From: Phyllobacterium endophyticum
Lineage (GTDB): Bacteria; Pseudomonadota; Alphaproteobacteria; Rhizobiales; Rhizobiaceae
Assembly: GCF_003010935.1 (NCBI RefSeq)
Contig: NZ_PGGN01000005.1
Span: 62,001-126,000, forward strand
Length of the DNA stretch: 64,000 nucleotides
Reading direction: 5' to 3'
Shown here: piece after piece, positions 1 to 9,514 of the stretch
Position numbering within the stretch: position 1 is the stretch's first letter
Layout: every line of letters begins with the position of its first letter
Notes under the pieces: generated by a model
Told to the model about the DNA's origin: nothing
Databases searched by the model: none
What the model saw: the letters and a program-made list of their open reading frames with translations, nothing else
Position numbers and translations under genes: made by a program

Positions 1-817
1 ATTTCTTGCCCTCGGTATCGGCAGCCTCGACCTTGACATCCTCGCCGGGCCGGGCGTCGAATTCGAAGCGGAAGTTCGGGTCTTCCGAGATCGAAATGCC
101 GCCCTCCATGGACATGATCAGCCGGTCGCCCTGCGTGACCGTCAGGCCCTGGATAAAGTGCGCGGGGATATAATAGCGCGTGACCTGATCCATCTGCAGC
201 CCGGAATTGTTCGGGTGGCGGATCATCAGCTGCATCTCCGTTGCGCGGGTCATCGGCTCATTGCCGGGCGTCTTCGAGGTGAAGACGCGCAGCTTCATCT
301 TGCCAAGCGAAGCCAGTGCTTCATCCTGATTTTTCATGGCGGGAGCCGAGCAGCCGCCCGATGCCTTGACGAAGGCCTGTGTCATGTGAAGCTTGCCATC
401 CTCTGTTTCCGCGATGGCGCGAACGTAGGAATAGGCATTGACCCGCAGGCGCGTCGCGAGGTGCGTCACCCCGGCGTCGGGTCCGAATTTGAACACGGCG
501 GCAACCGGTGCCGGGTTTTCATCGACGATGAGCGTTACTGCCTTGATGCGGCCGGTGGCGGCATCTGTCTTGAAGTGCAGATCGACCGGGACGATTGCCG
601 CATCTTCAGCGCGCTTCGGCGCTTCGATCGTAACCAGACCGCCCGCATCCTCGATCGGCTTCTGGCCGAACACGTCGCCCTTCAGCCCGTCCCATGTCTT
701 GCTATCGGGCAGACTGGTAGATTGAGCGCCAGCGGATAACGGCATCGCCGCTCCGATGAGCGCCAGGAAAACAAGCGCAATCGTCCGGCTGCGCGGCCGT
801 TTCGCTTTCATCGTCAT
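1..817 (-). CDS. SoxYZ-like carrier protein of quinoprotein relay (3' end cut by window)
   Basis: The reading frame enters from the left edge and starts at the ATG at 817, which has GGAGG 7 bases upstream; a second in-frame ATG lies at 811. The N-terminus is a signal peptide (basic KAKRPRSR, then a hydrophobic stretch ending near AGAQS), so the product is periplasmic. The middle carries a SoxY-like motif KASGGCSAPA in the swinging-arm position, and the C-terminal half looks like a SoxZ immunoglobulin-like fold. This architecture fits the 'quinoprotein dehydrogenase-associated SoxYZ-like carrier' family, single-chain relatives of the sulfur carrier SoxYZ found beside PQQ dehydrogenases. Its exact biochemical role is not established. 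It is the last visible gene of the minus-strand operon starting at 4605. The C-terminal stop is outside the window. Confidence 0.8.
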   Translation of the reverse strand, partial: MTMKAKRPRSRTIALVFLALIGAAMPLSAGAQSTSLPDSKTWDGLKGDVFGQKPIEDAGGLVTIEAPKRAEDAAIVPVDLHFKTDAATGRIKAVTLIVDENPAPVAAVFKFGPDAGVTHLATRLRVNAYSYVRAIAETEDGKLHMTQAFVKASGGCSAPAMKNQDEALASLGKMKLRVFTSKTPGNEPMTRATEMQLMIRHPNNSGLQMDQVTRYYIPAHFIQGLTVTQGDRLIMSMEGGISISEDPNFRFEFDARPGEDVKVEAADTEGKK

Positions 818-894
818 ATTCTGCCTCCACCAAAATCGGCGGTGCCCGGCCATCCCTACTATATCACCCCGGCTGCCAAACTTGCAAACGCCGT

Positions 895-1854
895 TCATTC
901 CCACTCAAGCTCGGCAAAAGCGGCCGTGGCGTTGCGCATATTGTACTCGTCGAACAGACGCCACCTGTCCCGCTCGCTTGCCGCCGCTGTCTTGACGGCC
1001 TCAGCCATCGGCACGCCATCGGCGATTGCCTTGCGAATGTCGCTCGCGAGTGTATCGAAATAGCGTTGCTCCGGCTCAAGCGCCTGCGGCCATGGCGAGG
1101 GCGCCGGGCCGTGCCCGGGAACCGCGGAACTCGCCTTGACGGCGCCCAGTTCCTCCAGTTGAGCGATCCAGCCCAGCAGCGACCCGTCCATTGTCGGCAA
1201 GTGATCGATGAAACACAGATCGCCAGTAAAAAACGTGCCCGATCGCTCGTCGAAAATGGTGAGGTCGTTGTCGGTATGCGCCGGCTTCCAGGCTTTCAAG
1301 GTCAGTACACGCTTACCGAGGTCGATCTGTTCCTCGCCGCTTATCAGCTTCGTCGGCGGAACGATCCTGATATCCGCCATCAATTGGCTGCCCATGGCAT
1401 CGCGATAACTTTGAAGATAATAGTCGCCCCGGCCGGCAAGGGCGCGCGGCAGGTTGCGATGGCCGACGATTTCGACGCCCGTGCCATCGAAGGCGGCGTT
1501 CCCAAAGATGTGATCCGGGTGCATGTGCGTGTTGACGAGATAGCGGATCGGCTTGTCCGTCCTTTCGCGTATGGCACGAAGCAATCCCCTGCCCTCCGCG
1601 ACACTGCCGCCGCTATCGATGACGGCAACCGCTTCGTCGCCAACGATAAAGCCGACATTGCATATTTCGCCCTCGTTCGCGGCGTTCATCATCTCGGGCC
1701 TGCCCGAAAAGACCCACACTCCGTCGGAGATCTCCCTGACTGGCAATTGCCCGGCGACGGCCGATTGCGCCCGCGCGAGGCGATTATGGACCAGGCCGCA
1801 GCAGGCGGCGAATGCCCCGGTCTTGAGAACGCTGCGCCGGGTTGGCTGGCTCAT
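895..1854 (-). CDS. Quinoprotein relay system zinc metallohydrolase (MBL fold)
   Basis: This is a 319-residue exported metallo-beta-lactamase-fold protein. The N-terminus TRRSVLKTGAFAACC resembles a twin-arginine signal. The zinc motif HMHPDH is at about residues 110-115, and further ligands sit in TGDLCFIDH and PGHGPAPS. The family is the 'quinoprotein relay system zinc metallohydrolase', found next to PQQ or lanthanide alcohol dehydrogenases; it is probably the type 2 member because a SoxYZ-like gene follows. It overlaps the upstream ATPase gene by 4 bases, so the two are probably translationally coupled. The substrate is unknown. The MBL fold is certain; assignment to the relay family rests on context and overall similarity. 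Confidence 0.8.
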   Translation of the reverse strand: MSQPTRRSVLKTGAFAACCGLVHNRLARAQSAVAGQLPVREISDGVWVFSGRPEMMNAANEGEICNVGFIVGDEAVAVIDSGGSVAEGRGLLRAIRERTDKPIRYLVNTHMHPDHIFGNAAFDGTGVEIVGHRNLPRALAGRGDYYLQSYRDAMGSQLMADIRIVPPTKLISGEEQIDLGKRVLTLKAWKPAHTDNDLTIFDERSGTFFTGDLCFIDHLPTMDGSLLGWIAQLEELGAVKASSAVPGHGPAPSPWPQALEPEQRYFDTLASDIRKAIADGVPMAEAVKTAAASERDRWRLFDEYNMRNATAAFAELEWE

Positions 1855-2609
1855 GGCACGCCCCCCGGGCCGGCAAATCTCGTATTGAAAGAGCGCAGCA
1901 AATCAGCCTTGACCTGTTCATTGCGATAATTGCGCGGCAGGCGGATATCGAACGTACCGATCACATGGGCAGGCCGATCCGAAAGCACTATTATACGATC
2001 GGCAAGCATGATCGCCTCCTGGAGATTATGCGTGACCATCAGCGCGGTAGTCGGGCGCTCGGACCAGACGGATAAAAGCATATGGCGCAATTGTTGCGCT
2101 GTGGGCTCGTCAAGGGAGACAAACGGCTCATCAAGCAGGAGTATGTCCGGTTCGATCGCCAGCGCCCGCGCAATAGCCGCACGGCGGGCCAGCCCGAGTG
2201 AAAGCTCTCCCGGATAAAAATTGCGCATTTTCGATAGGCCGAGCGTGCTGAACAGGCCGTCGAGATTGGCTTCACGCAAATGTTTCGGCATGGCGAGGCG
2301 GACATTCTGCTCAACCGTGCGCCATGGCAGCAGCATAGGCTCCTGGAATACTGCGCCGATGCTGGCTTCCGACAATCCGGGCAGTTGGACTGACCCCTGA
2401 TATTCGCGATCGAGCCCGAGTAGAATTCGCAGCGTGGTCGTCTTGCCGCACCCCGAAGGACCAAGAATGCAGGCGAATTCACCCTGCCCCACCTCAAACC
2501 GAAGATCGCGCAGGACTTCGATCGTCGCGCCGTTGGACGTGCGAAACGCCTTTTCCTCGATATCGACCTTAAGCCGAGCGCCGACGCCAGCGATTTGATG
2601 TGTGTTCAA
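1851..2609 (-). CDS. ABC transporter ATP-binding protein, NitT/TauT type
   Basis: This is the cytoplasmic ATPase of the transporter formed with the next two upstream genes. It has Walker A GPSGCGKTT, a Q-loop FQEPMLLPW, a signature-like GELSLGLARRAAIARAL (canonical LSGGQ degraded to LSLGL), Walker B DILLLDEPF and the H-loop VTHN. The reading frame is open as far as 2687, but that would overlap the permease by about 119 bases. I chose the TTG at 2609 (LNTHQIAG), which overlaps by 41 bases; no ATG or GTG lies nearby. The family usually imports nitrate, sulfonates, taurine or pyrimidine-like compounds. In this quinoprotein context the substrate is unknown. Confidence 0.8.
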   Translation of the reverse strand: MNTHQIAGVGARLKVDIEEKAFRTSNGATIEVLRDLRFEVGQGEFACILGPSGCGKTTTLRILLGLDREYQGSVQLPGLSEASIGAVFQEPMLLPWRTVEQNVRLAMPKHLREANLDGLFSTLGLSKMRNFYPGELSLGLARRAAIARALAIEPDILLLDEPFVSLDEPTAQQLRHMLLSVWSERPTTALMVTHNLQEAIMLADRIIVLSDRPAHVIGTFDIRLPRNYRNEQVKADLLRSFNTRFAGPGGVP

Positions 2610-3384
2610 GCGGTTGCACCACGACAAGTTCGATGAAGAGCATGACGGCGACGAAGGCCAGCGTATAGGCAAGTATCGCCGCGACATCGAACAGTTGAAA
2701 AAACAGGTTGATCTGAAAACCGACGCCGTTGGACCGGCCGAGCAACTCGACCACGAGCACGATTTTCCAGATCAGTGAAACGCCGGAACGCGCTGCGGCG
2801 GCGATATAGGGCTGCAGTTGCGGCATCAATACATGCCGCAAGCGGTCGAGCGCGCTGAAGCGATAAACCTGCGCCATTTCTCCGTAGCGCGGATCGAGCG
2901 CCCTGGTTCCCTCGCGCAGGGTGACCACCACGTTGGGGATCTTGTTGAGGGCCACTGCACCGATGGCTGCAGCTTCATTGAGGCCGAACCATATATAGGC
3001 GAGGACGATGATGACCAAGGCCGGTATGTTGAGGAAGAGAATGACCCACGGATTGAAGAACTGGTCGGCGCGCCGATAGAGGCCAAGCAGGACACCGATG
3101 ACCGAGCCTACGACCATCGCCAAAAAGAAGGCGGCAGCAACGCGCCACAGGGTAATTGCAAGATTATATGGCAGATCGCCGCTTGCCGTTTCGCTGATGA
3201 ATGTTTGCAGGACCAGCAAAGGTGCGGGAAAAGAACGGCTGGGCCATAGCGTCGCTCCGGCGTGCCACGCAAGAAGCAGCGCGGCAAATGACAGGAACAC
3301 CATCAGCGGCGAGGACCATTGCCGCGCTGAAGGCGCGGTGGAGACGATCTTGCCCGACTGCTGTTGGCTGGATGCAAAAGCCAA
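2569..3384 (-). CDS. ABC transporter permease, NitT/TauT (SsuC-like)
   Basis: This is a 271-residue inner-membrane permease with about six hydrophobic segments, the first being VFLSFAALLLAWHAGATLW. A cytoplasmic EAA-type loop can be seen as LREGTRALDPRYGEMAQVY, followed by HVLMPQLQPYIAAA, as in the BPD_transp_1 family. The start appears to be a TTG directly after the TAA stop of the binding-protein gene; a GGAGG sits 9 bases upstream of it, which supports this choice over the later ATG (MVFLSF). The C-terminus overlaps the ATPase gene. It works with the ATPase and binding protein on either side. Confidence 0.82.
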   Translation of the reverse strand: MAFASSQQQSGKIVSTAPSARQWSSPLMVFLSFAALLLAWHAGATLWPSRSFPAPLLVLQTFISETASGDLPYNLAITLWRVAAAFFLAMVVGSVIGVLLGLYRRADQFFNPWVILFLNIPALVIIVLAYIWFGLNEAAAIGAVALNKIPNVVVTLREGTRALDPRYGEMAQVYRFSALDRLRHVLMPQLQPYIAAAARSGVSLIWKIVLVVELLGRSNGVGFQINLFFQLFDVAAILAYTLAFVAVMLFIELVVVQPLEHTSNRWRRRSA

Positions 3385-4371
3385 TTAATCCGTCCTCCAG
3401 AAGGTGCCCGGTGCCAGAGTTTTTCCGGGACCGACGAGGCGCTCGCCTCCAAGCTCGGCGAGAATGGCATAGAGCCTGATCGCATCGGCCTCTTCATCCT
3501 CGACCGATCGCGCAGGAATCCCCTCACGATAACGATCGCGCAGTATCTCCAGAGCGCGGCCCTCGGCCTTCACCACGGGCGCAAGCCGCTGCCATTCCTC
3601 ATTGGAGCTGCCGAGCAGAGCTTTCGCCTCCCTGCTTGCCTTGATGAAACCCGCGATGGCATCCGGATGTGCATGGGCCCATTTCTCATGAAAAATATAC
3701 CCTATTGCAGAAACGTTCCCGGTGGCGCCAAGCGCACGGGCCGCATCGCTGGTGCTGACCAGCCGGCGAAAACCGTTTGCTTCGAGCCTTGCGCAAAAAT
3801 TCCAGAAATTCAGAACGGCCTCAAGCTCGCCCTGCTGCGCCTTCTCAGCAAGCAGCGGCGGCGTACCATAAATTATTTCGCTATTGGCAGGCAAATCGAG
3901 GGAGAACTGGTGTTTGGCGTAGCCCTGCATGAGCAGCCAGCTCTTGTCGAGCGGCCCACCGGCGACGCCGATCTTCCTGCCCTTGAGGTCAGCCAGGCTT
4001 TTGATCGGCGAATCAACCGGGACCATCAATGCCCCGACCGAACTCGAATAGGGCACGAAGGTGAGATCTTCGCCCGACTGGCGTTGCCGCGATACCCAAA
4101 GCCAGTCTGTCACGATGATATCCACGTCGCCGGCCATCATGGCGACGTTGGTCGCGTCCTCGCTGGCAAAGAAGCGGACATCAACATCGATACCGTGCTT
4201 CTCGTCGAACTTGTGATGTTTGATCGTGTCCAGCTCCCAGTTTACGGTGCCGAATTTAAGGACGCCGACACGAATGGTCTCGGCGGCTGCGCTCGCATGG
4301 GTGCTGAAGCCAAGCGCCAACAGGAGCACGAATGAGAGGCAGAGAAACCTTCGATAGAACCTTGTCGCCAT
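3385..4371 (-). CDS. ABC transporter periplasmic substrate-binding protein, SsuA/NMT1-like
   Basis: The protein is a signal-peptide-bearing periplasmic binding protein of about 328 residues. After the signal (RRFLCLSFVLLLALGF, cleavage near ASAAAE) it begins ETIRVGVLKFGTVNWELD. The core shows the features of the SsuA/THI5-like fold: GDVDIIVTDWLW, SLADLKGRKIGVAGG and AVLNFWNFCARL. I chose the ATG at 4371 because it gives a normal signal peptide. A GTG at 4395, directly after the stop of the upstream small gene, is an alternative with a weak GGAG upstream. The ligand is unknown; aromatic residues near NWEL and TDWLW could line the pocket. Confidence 0.8.
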   Translation of the reverse strand: MATRFYRRFLCLSFVLLLALGFSTHASAAAETIRVGVLKFGTVNWELDTIKHHKFDEKHGIDVDVRFFASEDATNVAMMAGDVDIIVTDWLWVSRQRQSGEDLTFVPYSSSVGALMVPVDSPIKSLADLKGRKIGVAGGPLDKSWLLMQGYAKHQFSLDLPANSEIIYGTPPLLAEKAQQGELEAVLNFWNFCARLEANGFRRLVSTSDAARALGATGNVSAIGYIFHEKWAHAHPDAIAGFIKASREAKALLGSSNEEWQRLAPVVKAEGRALEILRDRYREGIPARSVEDEEADAIRLYAILAELGGERLVGPGKTLAPGTFWRTD

Positions 4372-4395
4372 GTCTTGCCGGAACGAGCTTTCCAC

Positions 4396-4605
4396 CTAGA
4401 GCTCCAGGTCCTTCGACGGGTAATCGCAGCGCCAGCGAACAACCTTCACCTTGGGATGGTCGCCGGACCATTTTGCAATTTCCGTAGGCGCGAGAAACAT
4501 GCAGTTGTGGAGGCCGCCGCGACTTTCGAAATGCAGTCGCTCCTCCCGGCAACTCGTCGGATCGGACAGAAGGCAGATGGTCAAGACGAGATCGACAACT
4601 TCCAT
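4396..4605 (-). CDS. Small conserved four-cysteine protein
   Basis: This is a 69-residue protein starting MEVVDLVLTICLLSDP at the ATG at 4605, with a good GGAGGT 8 bases upstream. The frame is open further upstream to 4698, but no ribosome-binding site was seen there. Four cysteines (in LTIC, TSC, HNC, WRC) and the C-terminal pattern VVRWRCDYP resemble a short family that I recall in alphaproteobacteria, without known function. No clear signal peptide is present, although residues 3-13 are hydrophobic. The stop TAG abuts the region of the binding-protein start, so it appears to be the first gene of the operon. The cysteine arrangement would allow disulfides or metal binding, but this is inference. 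Confidence 0.6.
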   Translation of the reverse strand: MEVVDLVLTICLLSDPTSCREERLHFESRGGLHNCMFLAPTEIAKWSGDHPKVKVVRWRCDYPSKDLEL

Positions 4606-4930
4606 GCAGGCGCACCTCCAATCCTCCGGCCCGTTTGCCTGCACCGCCGCAACACGATGCAAGCGACAGGACCCAAGGCCTTCAAAGGGTTTTCTCAAGG
4701 TGCCCGATGAGAAAATGTAGCTCTAAATTACGGTTGTCATCCGCTGGCGTCAATCGCGCCGCGCGACTAAAACACAATCGTGAAGCTGCGGCGTTATATC
4801 CAGCCGAGGCAATTGACTTATCGGGGGCTGAAGGTACCTTCTGGAAGTGTTCTAATTTGGTGGCGTCAATGCATGGAAGATTGGCGCCAGTCTTCGTCCA
4901 GGGCACCCTTGGCGAAAATGAGGAGATGCC
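4606..4930. other. 325-bp divergent intergenic region between relay operon and cytochrome c gene
   Basis: No convincing gene is present. This stretch must hold promoters for both the minus-strand relay operon and the plus-strand cytochrome gene. A sigma70-like candidate for the cytochrome gene is TTGACT at 4813-4818 followed after 16 bases by TACCTT at 4835-4840; the match to the -10 consensus is weak. GGTGGCGTCAAT and GTTGCCA-like segments recur but form no clear operator. The small open frames in the region lack ribosome-binding sites. Confidence 0.4.
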
Positions 4931-5317
4931 ATGCGTTATTCTACCGTTTTGATTGGACTGTCAGTTGCAACACTGGCTGTTGCCGGAGCCCGCGCCCAGG
5001 AGGCGGGTGACGCAGCGGCAGGGGAGGTAGTGTTCAAGAAATGTGCGGTCTGTCATGTGGCGGACAGCGACAAGAACAAAGTCGGTCCATCCTTGAACAA
5101 GTTGATGGGCAGAACTGCGGGGACGCATCCCGGCTTCAGTTATTCACCAGCGATGAAGGCAGCAGGCGCTGCTGGGCTCGTGTGGGACTCGGCAAACCTG
5201 CGTGATTATCTGCACGATCCGAAGGCGAAAGTGAAGGGCACGAAAATGGCCTTCGCCGGGCTGAAGGACGACAAGGATATCGCCAATCTGGAAGCCTATC
5301 TCAGCCAGTTCAAATAA
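4931..5317 (+). CDS. Class I c-type cytochrome (c2/c550-like), periplasmic
   Basis: A 128-residue soluble cytochrome c. The signal peptide (MRYSTVLIGLSVATLAVAG, cut after ARA) is followed by the haem motif CAVCH at residues 38-42. KVGPSLNKLMGR is a typical cytochrome c2 pattern, and the probable axial methionine lies in VKGTKMAFAGLK. The start has GAGGAG 6 bases upstream. It sits next to the quinoprotein relay operon and the Calvin operon. A role as electron acceptor for a PQQ alcohol dehydrogenase (XoxG-like), or as a general carrier to a terminal oxidase, is therefore plausible but not shown. Confidence 0.85.
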   Translation: MRYSTVLIGLSVATLAVAGARAQEAGDAAAGEVVFKKCAVCHVADSDKNKVGPSLNKLMGRTAGTHPGFSYSPAMKAAGAAGLVWDSANLRDYLHDPKAKVKGTKMAFAGLKDDKDIANLEAYLSQFK

Positions 5318-5353
5318 AGCCATCGCCGCCGGTATGCTGCCGGCGGCATTCGG

Positions 5354-5911
5354 CTAGGAAAGCTCCCGCCATTTGATTGAACACCCGACCGACGCGATCT
5401 GCTCGCGCGGCCCTTGACCCGTACGTGCAACTTCAATCATCGCTTCGTAGAGATCACGCCTTGTGCCGGGAGCCGCTGTTTCCTTGCGGGATGCGTCCAG
5501 GCGCCCTCGGTACTGTAGCTCGCCGGCACCGTTGAACCCGAAGAAATCCGGGGTGCAAACAGCCCCGTAAAGCCGGGCAACGCTCTGGTCGACGTCGTGC
5601 AGATAAGGGAACGGAAAGTCGTTCTCCCGCGCGAAGACCTGCATATTTTCAAAAGAGTCGGAAGGATAGGCTGCTGCATCATTGGCGTTGACGGCAACGA
5701 AGCCGACGCCAAGTTGCCTCAAGTCCCGGGCATCCCGGACAATGCGCTGGATGACGGCCTTCACGTAAGGACAGTGATTGCAGATAAACGCGACAACCAG
5801 GCCTTTTTCGCCGGCCTGCGCCAGAAGCGAGTGATCCTTCCCATCCGTTCCGGGCAGTACCGCGTCCACGGCCTTCCAGCCAAAATCACAAAGGGGTGGT
5901 ATCGCCGCCAT
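5354..5911 (-). CDS. Thioredoxin-fold AhpC/TSA-type protein
   Basis: A 185-residue protein starting MAAIPPLCDFGWKAVD at the ATG at 5911, preceded by GGGGAGAAAGGC. The CxxC-type motif is in FICNHCPYVKA (about residues 45-55), and the fold continues with LGVGFVAVNANDA and YGAVCTPDFFGFN, where the cis-proline TP motif can be seen. The combination CNHCPYVKA is typical of a cytosolic thioredoxin-family clade in alphaproteobacteria and cyanobacteria; no signal peptide is visible. It could be a peroxiredoxin-like or redox-regulatory protein. It lies downstream of the Calvin operon on the same strand and could be cotranscribed, but a perfect palindrome separates them. Confidence 0.7.
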   Translation of the reverse strand: MAAIPPLCDFGWKAVDAVLPGTDGKDHSLLAQAGEKGLVVAFICNHCPYVKAVIQRIVRDARDLRQLGVGFVAVNANDAAAYPSDSFENMQVFARENDFPFPYLHDVDQSVARLYGAVCTPDFFGFNGAGELQYRGRLDASRKETAAPGTRRDLYEAMIEVARTGQGPREQIASVGCSIKWRELS

Positions 5912-5946
5912 TGCCTTTCTCCCCGTTAGATCACATGGCCAACCCA

Positions 5947-5968
5947 ACCCTCCCCTCGAGGGGAGGGT
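5947..5968. repeat. Perfect 22-bp GC-rich palindrome downstream of rpe
   Basis: The two halves ACCCTCCCCTC and GAGGGGAGGGT are exact reverse complements centred at 5957.5. It begins 8 bases past the rpe stop codon on the minus strand. It could fold as a stem-loop that ends or stabilises the cbb transcript, but the T-tract is poor. Similar CTCCCC/GGGGAG palindromes are common between genes in rhizobia, and another set occurs at 34936-35097. Confidence 0.55.
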
Positions 5969-5975
5969 AAAAGGC

Positions 5976-6665
5976 CTAGGCTGCCGCCCGATGCCTTGCA
6001 TTATTCGCCGCATGACGGATTGCGGCGATATTGTCAGCATAGGCCGCTTTGCCGTTTCCCTTGAAGACGGCGGAGCCTGCGACAAGCACGTTTGCTCCTG
6101 CCGCCGCGACGAGCGGAGCAGTCTCCGGTGTCACACCGCCGTCGATCTCTATGTGAATTGGACGATTGCCGATCAGCGCTTTCACGCGGCGGACCTTATC
6201 TACAACAGACGGGATGAACGCCTGCCCGCCAAAACCCGGATTGACAGTCATGAGCAAGACCAGATCGAGCCTGTCGAGAACATATTCGATGACGCTCTCA
6301 GGCGTTGACGGATTGAGAGAAACACCGGCCTTCTTGCCAAGATTGCGAATGGCCTGCAACGAACGGTCAAGATGCGGACCGGCCTCCGCATGCACGGTGA
6401 TATAGTCGCACCCGGCATCGGCAAAAGCGCCAAGATAGGCATCCGCCGGCGCGATCATCAAATGGCAATCGAAAATAGCGGCCGTGCGATTGCGAATGGA
6501 TTTTATGATCTGCGGCCCGAAAGTGATGTTGGGCACGAAATGCCCGTCCATCACGTCGAGATGCACCCAGTCTGCCCCGGCGGCCATGACGTCTTCAACC
6601 TCCTGACCGAGGCGGGAAAAATCCGCGGAAAGCACCGATGGCGCTATGAGTACATTGCGGTTCAT
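5976..6665 (-). CDS. rpe: Ribulose-phosphate 3-epimerase
   Basis: A 229-residue TIM-barrel enzyme that interconverts ribulose 5-phosphate and xylulose 5-phosphate, feeding ribulose 5-phosphate back to phosphoribulokinase. Diagnostic segments are [12 protein letters not shown] (residues 8-19), [16 protein letters not shown] with the metal ligands, [13 protein letters not shown] and [13 protein letters not shown]. The length is normal for the family. Its ATG overlaps the stop of cbbX by 4 bases (ATGA type), so it is translationally coupled and clearly the last cbb gene; cbbE or ppe are names used for this position. Confidence 0.93.
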   Translation of the reverse strand: MNRNVLIAPSVLSADFSRLGQEVEDVMAAGADWVHLDVMDGHFVPNITFGPQIIKSIRNRTAAIFDCHLMIAPADAYLGAFADAGCDYITVHAEAGPHLDRSLQAIRNLGKKAGVSLNPSTPESVIEYVLDRLDLVLLMTVNPGFGGQAFIPSVVDKVRRVKALIGNRPIHIEIDGGVTPETAPLVAAAGANVLVAGSAVFKGNGKAAYADNIAAIRHAANNARHRAAA

Positions 6666-7600
6666 GGCGTTTTCTCCTCCCTTGGTGATCCGGAAAACAC
6701 CCGGCTGACCCTGATATCGTCCGCGGTGATGGTGGAAAGCGCCATTGCGTCGGTTGGTCCGTTCGAAGCTTCGAACAGCCGGTTGGCGTGGCGCAGCCTC
6801 GCCCTGTCGAGCGCATTGCGGATCGACCGCGCATTGGCGAAATGCGGCTGCTGGCGCCGCCTTTCGATATAGTCGGACATGATGGCGCGGCCCTGCGCAT
6901 CGAAACTATAGTTCTGTTTCGACAGCATCGTATCGGCGATGCTCAGCAATTCGTCGGAGCTGTAATCCGGAAAGTCGATATGATGGGCGATACGCGAGCG
7001 GAAGCCCGGATTGCTCTCGAAGAACTTGTCCATGCGATCGGCATAACCGGCGAGGATGACCACGAGATCATCGCGCTGGTTCTCCATCACCTGCAGCAGG
7101 ATTTCGATCGCTTCCTGCCCATAGTCGCGCTCGTTCTCCTGCCGGTGCAGATAATAAGCCTCATCGATGAACAATACGCCGCCCATGGCCTTCTTCAGGA
7201 TCTCCTTGGTCTTCGGTGCCGTATGCCCGATATATTGGCCGACGAGATCATCCCGGGTGACGGAGACAAGATGACCTTTGCGGATGTAACCGAGGCGATG
7301 CAGAAGGTCCGCCATACGTAGCGCCACCGTCGTCTTGCCCGTGCCCGGATTGCCGCTGAAGCTCATGTGCAGCGTCGGCGTGTCATGCGCGAGACCCATG
7401 CGTCGCCGAGCCCGCTCGACCAGCAGCAAGGCGGCTGTCTCCTTGATGCGCTGCTTGACCGGCTTCAGGCCGATCAAGTCGCGGTCGAGCTCGTCGAGCA
7501 CCTCCTTGACGCCGGATTCGATATATTCGGCGCGCAAGTCGATGGCAGCCGGAATCTCCACTGGAGGTTCCTCGAGTTGGGTAATGCTGGCATCAGCCAT
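6662..7600 (-). CDS. cbbX: RuBisCO activase CbbX (AAA+)
   Basis: This red-type RuBisCO activase of 312 residues starts at MADASITQ (ATG at 7600); the open frame extends further upstream into cbbS but without a suitable start. Walker [10 protein letters not shown] is at residues 83-91, Walker B is [12 protein letters not shown], and the pore-loop YIGHTAPKT and sensor region [14 protein letters not shown] follow. CbbX forms hexamers, is stimulated by ribulose bisphosphate, and removes inhibitory sugar phosphates by pulling on the C-terminus of the large subunit. It overlaps cbbS by 8 bases and rpe by 4, as expected for a form IC operon. Confidence 0.95.
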   Translation of the reverse strand: MADASITQLEEPPVEIPAAIDLRAEYIESGVKEVLDELDRDLIGLKPVKQRIKETAALLLVERARRRMGLAHDTPTLHMSFSGNPGTGKTTVALRMADLLHRLGYIRKGHLVSVTRDDLVGQYIGHTAPKTKEILKKAMGGVLFIDEAYYLHRQENERDYGQEAIEILLQVMENQRDDLVVILAGYADRMDKFFESNPGFRSRIAHHIDFPDYSSDELLSIADTMLSKQNYSFDAQGRAIMSDYIERRRQQPHFANARSIRNALDRARLRHANRLFEASNGPTDAMALSTITADDIRVSRVFSGSPREEKTP

Positions 7601-8012
7601 AGCGCTGCCCCACTGGCTTGTCGGTTGCGTAGGACCTTGTGGTGTAACGAACGACGCGTCCCTCACCCTCCTGACGGGCAAGATGGAAGCCGGGCTCTTC
7701 AGCCGGGCGATTGACGAGAAACGACAGCTTGACGGACTCCCACCCATGAGTGTTGTCGAAGGCGACGAAGCGGATGTAGCAATCGCCGTAGACCTTGCGG
7801 CATTCCTTGAGCTCCATCATGAGTGCGGCCGCATCCGGATTGTCGAACATCGGATGTCCCCACATGTCCCAGTAGGTGTTGCGCGGGTGCGGGTCGTCGG
7901 TGAATTCGAGGCTCACCGCCCAGCCATTGTCGATGCAATACTGCACCTGCCTGGAAATCTGCTCGTCGGTCAGGTCGGGCAGGAACGAGAATGCTCCCTG
8001 TGTGATACGCAT
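7593..8012 (-). CDS. cbbS: RuBisCO small subunit, form IC
   Basis: A 139-residue small subunit starting [19 protein letters not shown]. The length and the C-terminal extension after [18 protein letters not shown] are typical for red-type (form IC/ID) small subunits, whose tail forms a beta-hairpin in the central solvent channel. [13 protein letters not shown] is a conserved segment. The gene lies 11 bases downstream of cbbL and is cotranscribed with it. Confidence 0.96.
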   Translation of the reverse strand: MRITQGAFSFLPDLTDEQISRQVQYCIDNGWAVSLEFTDDPHPRNTYWDMWGHPMFDNPDAAALMMELKECRKVYGDCYIRFVAFDNTHGWESVKLSFLVNRPAEEPGFHLARQEGEGRVVRYTTRSYATDKPVGQRYG

Positions 8013-8023
8013 GTCGGTACTCC

Positions 8024-9514
<1,491 letters not shown>

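Noticed and set aside
1066-1929. Plus-strand open frame of 287 codons
   Set aside because: It is fully antisense to the metallohydrolase, which has clear motifs; the translated product has no recognisable domain and is Arg/Pro-rich as expected for a shadow frame.
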